A stretch of DNA of 22,535 nt. Source: Baffinella frigidus (lineage: Eukaryota; Cryptophyceae; Cryptomonadales; Baffinellaceae). The first letter of the stretch is position 1, and each line of letters opens with the position of its first letter. Below the pieces are notes generated by a model. It worked only from the letters and a program-made list of their open reading frames with translations, was not told the DNA's origin and made no database searches. The position numbers were made by a program, and so were the translations under genes. Location: assembly GCA_026770585.1 (NCBI GenBank), contig MU646309.1, forward strand, positions 1,633,728-1,656,262, in the 5' to 3' direction. Below are positions 1-8,700 of this stretch, one piece after another.

Positions 1-50
1 CCCGCACCTCCCTCCGCCGCACCTGCCCCGCGCGCCGGAGGCTCAGCTTT

Positions 51-412
51 GCTAACTAACAAACGAACGAACGAACTAACTAACGATGTAACTAACTAAC
101 AAACGAAGTAACTAAGTAACAAACGATCTAACTAACTAACAAACGAACTAACTAACTAACTAACAAACGAACCAACTAAGTAACAAACGATCGAACTTAC
201 TAACAAACTAACTAACTAACTCACAAACGATTTAACTAACTAACTAACAAACGAACTAACTAACTACCAAACGATCTAACTAACTAACTAACAAACTAAC
301 TGAATAACAAACGATCTAACTAACAAACAAACGAATGAACTAACTAACAAACAATCTCACTAACTAACACACGATCTAACTAACTAACCAACCAACCATC
401 TAACTGACTACC
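51..412. repeat. CTAA tetranucleotide array with CAAACGA interruptions
   Basis: About 360 bases of (CTAA)n broken every 15-30 bases by CAAACGA or CAAACGATCT, giving a loose higher-order unit. The TTAG arrays further right (612-653, 868-917, 1090-1250) are the same motif on the other strand, so the block as a whole is an inverted arrangement. No gene is visible in it. The first 50 bases are GC-rich and give nothing that can be supported. Confidence 0.9.
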
Positions 413-612
413 TAGTCCGACTGAACCACACCCATCGATCCCGCGGATACGGGATCCCTCTCAGCCTGAATCAACTGCACCACTCGCGGATCCCTCCCAG
501 AGGCGTGCCGGAACCCATGCCGGCAGCCAGGTCACTTGAGAGGGCGGGCGCTGTCACAGTGCGGTTAGTGAGTGAGTGAGTGAGCGAGTGAGTGAGTGTG
601 TGAGCGTGCGAC

Positions 613-655
<43 letters not shown>

Positions 656-720
656 CTAACTAACTTACTTACTTATTTACTTAGTAACTTACTTAGCCAG
701 TGAGGCAGCGCAACACGCAC
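413..720. other. Spacer with GTGA and TTAG arrays, no supported gene
   Basis: A mixed stretch (413-547) leads into (GTGA)n at about 568-610 and (TTAG)n at 612-653, then decayed TTAC/TTAG units. On the minus strand a short open stretch following a cag near 470 is conceivable as an exon, but its phase does not fit the exon-like block at 1262-1376, so it is not called. Confidence 0.6.
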
Positions 721-782
721 CTGACAGCCGCGAGAGAACAGAGGCCGTCGTAGCAACGCGCGGGGCCACTTCCGGGGGGGTT
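721..782 (-). pseudogene. Donor-side copy of the 1262-1376 exon (farther)
   Basis: Read on the minus strand this repeats the 3' part of the exon at 1262-1376 and ends at the same TCAG|gtgcgt donor. The frame is kept (PGSGPARCYDGLCSLAAVR against PGSGGAPYDDGVCSLAVVR in the full block). The acceptor half is missing. Confidence 0.6.
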
Positions 783-868
783 CCATCGTTTTCTCAGAGT
801 ACTCAGTCACTTAGTTACTTATTTCCTTAGTTACTTAAGTCTCTTCATTACTTATTTGTTTATTCTTG

Positions 869-916
<48 letters not shown>

Positions 917-948
917 CAGTAAGTAACCGCCCGCCAGCCCGAACGCAC
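783..948. repeat. TTAG/TTAC arrays
   Basis: Degenerate TTACTTAG units followed by a clean (GTTA)n run at 868-917. The minus-strand sense is (TAAC)n, which contains CTAAC, close to a eukaryotic branch-point consensus. Confidence 0.8.
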
Positions 949-1008
949 CTGACAGCCGCGTAAGAACAGAAGCCGCCGTAGCAGGGCGCGGGGCCACTTC
1001 CGGGGAGG
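949..1008 (-). pseudogene. Donor-side copy of the 1262-1376 exon (nearer)
   Basis: Second truncated copy, again with the TCAG|gtgcgt donor and an open frame (PGSGPAPCYGGFCSYAAVR). The 5' half of the exon and its acceptor are absent. Confidence 0.6.
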
Positions 1009-1173
1009 TCCATCGCTTTCGCTAGTTACTTAGATACTAGTTAGTTAGTCAGTCAGTTAGTTTTTCAGTTACCGAGTAAGTCATTTATTTATTTATTTAT
1101 TCAATAAGTTAGTTAGTTAGTTAGTTACTTAGTTAGTTACGTAGTTACTTAGCTACTTAGTGTTTTATGTAGT

Positions 1174-1204
<31 letters not shown>

Positions 1205-1255
1205 TTACTTACTTACTTAGTTAGTTGGTTACTTAGTTAGTTAGCTAGTCAACGC
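1009..1255. repeat. TTAG/ATTT arrays
   Basis: (TTAG)n with TTGG and ATTT variants fills the space between the second copy and the full exon-like block. No coding signal. Confidence 0.8.
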
Positions 1256-1261
1256 ACGCAC

Positions 1262-1376
1262 CTGACAACCGCGAGAGAACAGACGCCGTCGTCGTAGGGC
1301 GCACCGCCACTGCCGGGGGGGTCCAGCGCGAGAAGCAGCCAGCGAGCGCTGCCGGCCGGAAGTGGAACGGCCGACT
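1262..1376 (-). CDS. Exon-like block, possible 3' exon of the TBC-like gene
   Basis: On the minus strand cag|AGTCGGCC opens a 115-nt reading frame (two leading bases, 37 codons, two trailing) ending at TCAG|gtgcgt. The product contains SARWLLLALDPPGSGGAPYD. Two truncated copies at 949-1008 and 721-782 preserve both the frame and the donor, which argues that it is, or was, a real exon. It lies downstream of the last exon joined to the TBC-like gene (2664-2790), but that exon ends in phase 0 and this one needs phase 1, so at least one exon between them is missing or they belong to different genes. Confidence 0.45.
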
Positions 1377-1620
1377 CTGCAAACGAGGAATCAACGTCAT
1401 CACTCGCGTTGACTGATTTGTCACTTTTTTTGTTGTTGTCACCCTTCAAGCGTTTACTGATTTGTCACGGGTTGGATTTTTTTTCACACATCTAGGTGAC
1501 TGATTCGTGGTGGCCTGTCAGTGTGAGGCACACAACCTGTGGGGCATCGCCCCGGTACACAAACCTGCCCGGTCTAGTCAACGGTTGGTCAACGGCGAGG
1601 TGGACCGTTACTACCGACAA

Positions 1621-1775
1621 AAGGGCCGCCATATATGACCAACAACAGGGCCGCCATATATCACCACCAACAGGGCCGCCATATATGACAAACAACAAGG
1701 CCGCCATATATGACAAACACCAAGGCCGCCCTATATGCACCCGACAGGGCCGCCATCCACTGAGCAGCCACCAGG
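1621..1775. repeat. Tandem repeat, about 25 bp x 6, GGCCGCCATATATGAC core
   Basis: Six diverging units starting AGGGCCGCCATATAT and separated by CAACAACA-like sequence. The units are contiguous rather than repeat plus unique spacer, so this is a minisatellite. Confidence 0.85.
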
Positions 1776-2270
1776 GCCTTCGATCATGTGTCCATCTAAA
1801 CGATTCTGGTACAAATTGCAATTCGTTTCAGGGTAAGGGGCGTCAAATGATCCCCGGAAATCCCAGGAAGACAGAACTCGGGCGCTGCTAAGTTGTTTGC
1901 ACCCCCACCGAGGCTGGGTCTGAGCAGGACCTAGGGACAAGTCATATGCAAAGGTCGGACGGGGGAGTTGTTGGAATGAGCACACCTCTCCAAAGGAGGT
2001 GAGGCTTCCGCTCACGGAAGCCTCTTTTAGTGGTCCAATCCATAGCATAGTGGTCAAACTGACTCCACCAACGGCTCAAACGTCTCAGAAAAAAACAGCA
2101 CACATGAAGGGGGCGCCTCAACAATAGTAAACCGGGATTGGAAAACGTCCACGCTCTTTCAAAGCAGTCATCTCGGCCGCAGGCACAGCAAAGCCTCTGT
2201 AGTGGTCAAATCCGTAGTGGTCAAACTGACGCCATCAACGGCTCAAACGTCTCGAAAAAAAAAGCAGACA

Positions 2271-2511
2271 CACCCACGACGTCCTGCAGCTGGTGCATGT
2301 CGGTGCATCTCAGCATATTCATAGGATAACGGACTAAAAATGGGGTACTTAGGCCTACGGTATCGACTACGGTACGCCGTAGGGGCCTTCGGGGGCTCCT
2401 ACGAAAAACCCTACGGCCTACCGTAGGTAATACCGTAGGCGTAACTACCCCATTTTCAGTCCGTTACCCTATTCATATTCGGCGCGAAGAGCATCAGCAG
2501 CCCTTCACACG
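2271..2511 (-). pseudogene. Donor-side copy of exon 13, split by an inserted element
   Basis: The minus strand repeats the 3' two thirds of exon 2664-2790 (CTGCTGATGCTCTTC, then GCACCGAC.TGCACCAGCTGC) and ends near the same gtgtgt donor. The copy is interrupted by the element at 2321-2474. The acceptor part is missing, so it could not splice in as a whole exon. Confidence 0.8.
2321..2474. mobile_element. 154-bp inverted-repeat element with 6-bp target duplication
   Basis: The ends are inverted repeats of about 27 bases (left ATAGGATAACGGACTAAAAA; right, reversed, AATAGGGTAACGGACTGAAA, both followed by TGGGGTA). ATATTC flanks both sides (2315-2320 and 2475-2480), as a target-site duplication would. 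The interior is rich in CCTACGG/CCGTAGG palindromes. It carries no ORF, so it is a MITE-type non-autonomous element. It sits inside a truncated exon copy, so it arrived after the duplication. Confidence 0.8.
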
Positions 2512-2663
2512 TGGTTAAATTCGTAGTGGTCAAACCGACCCATCAACGGCTCAAACGCCTCTTAGACTCGACGATATTGGTCAAATCCGTAGTGGTCAAA
2601 CTGCGTACTGGGCAAACTGACGCCATCAACGGCTCAAACGTCTCGAGAAAAAAAAGCACACAC

Positions 2664-2790
2664 CTCAACGAGGTCCTGCAGCTGGTGGAAGTCGGTGCAT
2701 CTCAGCATGTTCGGCGAGAAGAGCATCAGCAGCCCCGCACACGCGGAGGGGAGTGCGTCCCATGAGGTGACGAACAGCTGATCCCACCAC
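2664..2790 (-). CDS. TBC-like gene exon 14 (last exon joined)
   Basis: Acceptor ttccag|GTGGTGG, donor GTTGAG|gtgtgt, 127 nt, phase 2 in and 0 out. Encodes WWDQLFVTSWDALPSACAGL, LMLFSPNML, then RCTDFHQLQDLVE. This is the R.WD.LF..G..AL....LALL...LL..D...L TBC signature. A donor rather than a stop follows, so the gene continues to the left. Confidence 0.75.
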
Positions 2791-5700
2791 CTGGAAATGG
2801 TCCGAGCTCCAGCGTCAATTTGATCCACTTCAGAGCTCCAGCCTCGATTTGAATCACTTCAGAGGGCGTGTGGGAGTAGCCAGCGCATCTTACGACGTCA
2901 CGAACAGCTCGTCCCACCACCTGCGATCCTGGGAGTCAATGGTTCGATCTCCGGATTGAATTTGATGCACTTCGAAATGGTTCGAGCTGCGACCGAAATT
3001 TGATCCACGTCAGAGGGCTTGTGGGAGTAGCCAGCACATCTCGGCAGGGGAGGGCCTATTTTCGTCTTGATCCCTTCTATCATACCACGCAAGAGTGCAA
3101 CGCTGACCGGAGAAAACAAATCAGTTTACACGGAATTTGTACCAAAATCCCGAAATCCCGATTTTTCTCTGGCGAGCATGTGCACTGATGAACTTTCAGA
3201 ATCGTCAGGATCTGACGATTTCTTCTGTAAGCCGGTCAGCTCTGCACTCTTGCGTGGTATCTTTTCCTGGAGGGGCGTGCACCAGAGGAGGGTGGACATG
3301 TTGAGGAAGCCAGCCATGGCCGTGAGGAGCCACGGCTCGAGAATCGCCGCCAGCGTCTGCTTCGCCCCTGACGCCTGGACACCACACGACCAAAGCGTTA
3401 CTCCACGGCCAGGGTTCCCGAGGTGACTGCACTGCCAGGAGGTGTGCCGGGGCGATGGGTGATCCGGACGAGAAAAGCGTGTGGTTGGTCCAGAGTCGCC
3501 ACTGCTGACTAGTCATATGTTGTCCTGGTCCTAACCTGCCCGGTTGAGCAATCGTCCTGGTACAATACCTGCCCAGTTCAGTTAACAGTCGGGACTGTGC
3601 TGGTAGCCAGACGCAATCGCCCCCGCGTCGCGATTTGCATTCCAAGGCGGTTTCCTAGCTCTGCCTGAGGAAAAATGGGCTCGCCATAAAATTCATTTAG
3701 CGCAGGAAATCCAGTACAAAAGCGCGTCTGAAACAAATTTATGGCAATACCAGTTTGGTCAGGCAGAGCTATAGGGTTCGGGCGTGGAGATGCCTGATGG
3801 AGATCAGCCATGTGTTGAAAGTGGTCTGGGGCATCCCTTCGGACCTCTGTCAACACATGGGACACACGTGCGTCTCAAACAAATTTATGGCGAGCCCAGG
3901 TTTATAAGGCAGAGCTCTAGGTTTCGGGCGTGGGGATGCCTGGTGGAGGTCAGCCATGTGTTCATAGAGGTCCGATGCAGAGCGAGACCGGGCAGAGCTA
4001 GACCTTCTAATTGTGTCTCAGTCTATTTGGGCCCAACCCGAGTAAGGCAGAGCTGGGGTGTGGGGATGCCTGGTGGGGGTCAGCCATGTGCTCATAGAGG
4101 TCAGGCGCAAATTGTGCTCGCCATTAAACACATTTAGATCAGGAAATCTAGTACACACGTGCGTCTATTTTTTATTATTATATCGAGCCCAGTTTTATAA
4201 GGCAGAGCTACAGGGTTCGGGCGTGGGGATGCCTGGTGGAGGTCAGCCATGTGTCCATAGAGGTCCGGCGCATCCCTGCCCACCACGGAAATAATTAACT
4301 TTTGCCGAACTTCCCCCCACAAAGATTGTCAATTTTTGGGTTGGGCCTCCTCTGACCTGCGGACCTCGTCGAGGACGCGCCCAGCTATCTCCGGGATCTC
4401 GTCGATCAGCGGCATCATCTTGTCCACCTCCACGACCAAACTGCACACCAACCCAGTCAGCAAATGCACACCAACCCGGTCAGCTGTTTGATTTCCAGCA
4501 CATTTGTCTTGTATATCTCTCTAAGCAGCTCTCTGTATCTCTCTCTGGCGAACAGCAAACTCTCTGTATCTCGCGCCCCCCCCCTCAACCCCAACCCCTA
4601 AACTCTAAACTCTACACCCTAACCCCTCACCTCAGCCATCGCACAAAAGGCTGATCACCCTTCCCCATGGCGTCCTGCTTGAACACGTGCAGAATCGGTG
4701 CCAGTATGAGGACGGACCTGGTTTAGGTTTTGGGGTTCGAGGTTTGGAGTGTTGGGTGTGATGTTTGGGGTTTGGGGTGTGGGGTGTGGGGTGTGGGGTG
4801 TGGGGTGTGGGGTGTGGGGTGTGGGGTGTGGGGTGTGGGGTTTGGGGCTTGGGGTGTGGGATTTGGGATTTGGGATTTGGGGTTTGGGGTTTAGGGTTCA
4901 GGGGTTAGGATTTAGGGTTCATGCTTCAAGGTTTAGGTTTCAGGGTTCAGGGTTTAGGGTGTAGGGTTGACCGTTCGATGCGCACACGTTGGCCGGTGAG
5001 CACGTGGTGCCGGTTGAGCACCGCGCAGCAGAGGGTCACGCTCCCCGGCGTCGCGGAGGCCACCAGCGCGGGCTTCACGCTGGAGAGGGGGGCGTGCGTT
5101 TGTTGAGGGTCGAAAGCATGGACACCGTACTGGTCAAAACATTGACACCAGACTGGTCAAACGAAAACATGGACACCGGACTGGTCAAACGCCGGCCTTG
5201 CGCTGTACCGAGGCGGGCTCGTCTCAAGGCGTATAGACTTTCGGATCACTCAACTCCAGGCTTGGTCCGCCTCTACAACCTAGCTCTGCCTCACTCGCGT
5301 TGACCGACTATTCTCAAGTTGACAAGCTTGAGCCACGGTACAAACCCGTCAACTTTGCACCAATTTGGTGCGCCGAAACAGACTGAGCCAGAGCTCCATA
5401 ACCTGTACATGGCTGCTGTCGAGGCGCAATAACCTGCACAACTCGGTGGCCGCGCGGAACATGGTGCATCTCCAGCCTTGAGAGTAATAAAGAAAAAAAG
5501 AAAAAACGTAACGCTGGAGAGGGGGAAGTGCGTTCATTACGGGTCAAAACTAATATGACCACCATACTGGTCAATCTAATCCCGCCGAGTATTCATAATG
5601 AATACGATTTTGGTGCGTCTTAAGGGTAGAAATAAGACAGTAGTCTATCTAGACTTCATTCAGAGCCTTAAGATACACCAAAATCGGATGGGAGATCCCC

Positions 5701-8700
5701 GAAATCGTATTCATTATGAATACTCGTCCGGATAAAATCTGAGGGGTGCCGTCGAGTGGAATAACCTGTACAGCTCGGTGGCGACGCGGAAGATGGTGGA
5801 GGCCATGGACGACTCCTCGCACTCATCGAGGTCGTACACCCCACACCCCAAACCCTAATCGGGTTCAGCGCCCCTCTGCCGCCTCCCGCCCACCCCCCAC
5901 CATCATCCGCGTCACTGCGATCTTAAGTCCCAAGAGCCTACCTCTTAAGGCTCAAGTGCCTACCTAGGACCTGGCAGGGTGCGGATATTAACCTGTACAG
6001 CTCGGTGGCGACGCGGAAGATGGTGGAGGCCATGGACGACTCCTCGTACTCCTCCAGGCCGAGCCGCCGCCGGGCCCGCTCCAGGTTCTCCGCGCACAAC
6101 TGCAAATGTGGACGCCGTCACCAAAGTGGAGGCCGTCACTAAATGTGGACGCCGTCACCAAATGTGGACGCCGTCACTACTGAGCCAGTCTCGCCAATCT
6201 CGCACGAGACGACTCCTCGTACTCCTCCAGGCCGAGTCGCCGCCGCGCTCGCTCCAGGTTCTCTGCGGACAACTGTACCAAATGTGGACGCCGTCACCGA
6301 ATGTGGAGGCCGTCACCAAATGTGGACGCCGTCACCAAATGTGGACGTTCACCGCGCACACCTGTACAGGTTATGGAGCTCTGGCTCAGTCTGTTTCGGC
6401 GCACCAAATTGGAGCAAAGTTGACGGGTTTGTACCGTGGTTCAAGCTTGTCAACTTGAGAATAGTCACGCGCCGTCACCCCAGGCGCCACACAGTCTCAG
6501 TCGGCCACCGCACAGGCAACCAAGCTCGCCTGGTGTGCCATGCCACAGGTGTAGGCCGCCACCACACACTCTGAGGACAGACAGCGGGGGGTCCGTATGG
6601 CAACCGAGTCAGGCATGTTCGCACGCTCCAGGTTCTCCGCGCACCTGCCCACAGGAGGCTATCCATGCGAACAAATTCATAAGTTAATTATTGGATTATT
6701 GCCCAGGAATCATGCCAAAAGTCAGCATTTGATCACGTTTCCGTACGGACATCCGTACGGAAACGTGACCATTTCCCCACAAATTTTAAAATGTCCTTTT
6801 ATTCTGTTCGCATGGATAGCCTCGTGTGGGCACCACCGAGTAAACAACCCAGGCCCTGTCCTCCGCTATGCAATGTTACACAGCGCAACCCACTCGGTGT
6901 AAGCATTCAAAATATGTGGGACAGGGGGCGCTGTTATCTGGGGGGGGGGGTATTTTTTTTGATGCAACATTAAAAAAAATGAAAAATATTGGTATTTTTT
7001 TACCTAATGCTTCTACTGTATGGGGTGGAACCTGTACGGCGGGCTGTCCCCCGAGGCGCGAGGCCCACACGTGCCGCCGCAGTGGCGCGGGGATCGGTGC
7101 ACCCTTCAGCCTGTGTGGGGCGAGGTCGGGGTGGGGTGGCCATTTAATTCCGCTGTGTGCTTCTGGGAGCAAATGACAGTAGACTGTGCGAAAAAAAGCA
7201 GTCGAACCCGTGAAACGGGTGTGTCTTGGAAGGAAGTAAAAGTCAACTGGGCGAACACTTTAGACGTTGTCTGAAAAGTGAAGCAGGTAGCGGCGCCGGG
7301 ATCGGCGCGCCTTTTAACCTGAAGGCCGTCCACGCCAGGTGATAAGTCGGGATTTCAGTTGAAAGTCTTGGTTTAAATTTTCTACCCGGATCAGAAATTT
7401 CGCAGCGGCGCGGGGATCGGTGCGCCCTTCAGCCTGTGTGGGGCACGGTCGGGGTGGCCATTTAATTCCGCTGTTTGCTTCTAGGAGCAAACAACAATAG
7501 ACTGTGCGAAAGTGAAGCAGGGGGTCTCTTCACGCGAGACCGGAAGTTGAGTATCCAGGTGTGTGGTACAACTCCGCCAAACGTTGGAGAAAATCAACAT
7601 CAGTTAACCCGACTCAGGCAGAGATAGGTTGTCTCTGACCATGCGAGGTGCTGGGCCTGAATCCGTTTCAGTACCAAAAACCAACGACCTGTGCGAAAGT
7701 GAACAAATGGCTTCATCAAGGAAGGGCTCCAATTCCTTCCTCTGCAGGGTCTCTGAGGTTGTTATCTCTTACCGGGCGAGGTGCTGTTGTTGGACGCACG
7801 GCTCCATCCCCCAGAGCATCGCGAGCGCGACTTTCCGTTACCTTATCCGTAGGAACCCCCCCCTATGTCCCTACGGATTGCCTACCGTAGGGTCGTAGGT
7901 ATGATCGCTTAAGGGTTATTCGACATTTACCGGGCGAGGTGCTGTTGCTGGATGCGCGGCTCCATCTCCCAGAGCATCGCGAGCGCTGCGCCGATCGACT
8001 CTCCCACCTTGCGGCGACAACCACGCGTGTGTGAGACAAGCCTCCGCACCAACGCTCCAGTGCCACGTGTGTGAGAGACCATCACTCACGTGAGACAGAA
8101 ATCACTCGCGTGAGATCAGGAGGCCTTGCTCGAAAAATCACGCGCGTTAGAGACACGCGGTGCAGGACACTTGGCTCTGTCTTAGTCGATCGACTCCCCG
8201 AACTAGCGACACCATTCACGCGTGTAAGACCACACTGCGGGCTACGAAGAGATTCTTGGTGGCTCAGCTACCAAGAATCGGTTAGGACATCCGCCGGAAT
8301 AACCCACCGATCGACTCCCCAACCTTGCGGCGCCCATCGCTTGTGTGAGAGACAGGACACAGGGCTGAGAGAGAGAGAGAAGGCTCCCACCACTGTTGCC
8401 TCGACCGGTCAGACTTTTTACTGGGAGCCCAAAATAACTGAGAGAGACACGCGGTGCAGGACAGAGCAATCCCGCAACCGGCCAGGCTATGCACCAGAAG
8501 GCCAACGGAACCGGAAAGGATAATGAAAAACCCGTAAGGATCGGCTGACATCAATGGAAGTAACTGAACCGGGCAGAACTGTGCAAGCCGTGATGGTGGC
8601 TGACCTTGGAAGTGAGCTGGGCACGGCCTTCGTACACTTGGGCGGCTGCAAACTGCCTCACGAGCGAGGATCTCACGGCCATCTCCACGCCTGGTTCAGG

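Larger units (their letters stand above)
1377..2663. other. Repeat-rich stretch 3' of the TBC-like gene
   Basis: No gene found. Contents: CTGATTTGTCAC duplicated around 1408-1470; the tandem repeat at 1621-1775; a perfect short hairpin at 2000-2023 (GAGGCTTCCG/CGGAAGCCTC); and about four copies (near 2048, 2210, 2525 and 2593) of a 60-75 base unit containing AGTGGTCAAACTGACGCCAT, CAACGGCTCAAACGTCTC and a poly-A run. This unit is the intron sequence that follows exon 2664-2790, so it was copied along with the exon's donor side. Confidence 0.7.
3656..4225. repeat. Fourfold repeat of half-element plus exon 12
   Basis: 3656-3771 is an inverted-repeat element with ends TAGCTCTGCCTGA/TCAGGCAGAGCTA. 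Its right half (AAATTTATGG..GGCAGAGCT) recurs near 3880-3920, 4020-4052 and 4180-4212, each time followed by TTCGGGCGTGGGGATGCC and an exon 12 copy. The repeating unit is therefore element half plus exon, about 110-160 bp. Confidence 0.75.

Noticed and set aside
440-490. A further minus-strand exon (LIQAERDPVSAG) left of the 1262-1376 block
   Set aside because: The phase does not fit the block and no duplicate supports it.
1621-1775. CRISPR-like spaced repeats
   Set aside because: Units are contiguous and of about 25 bp with no unique spacers, the genome is eukaryotic, and there are no cas genes.
4300-4356. Readthrough of exon 11 into EEAQPKN
   Set aside because: The AG|gtcaga donor gives a phase match to exon 12, whereas reading on meets intron-like sequence.
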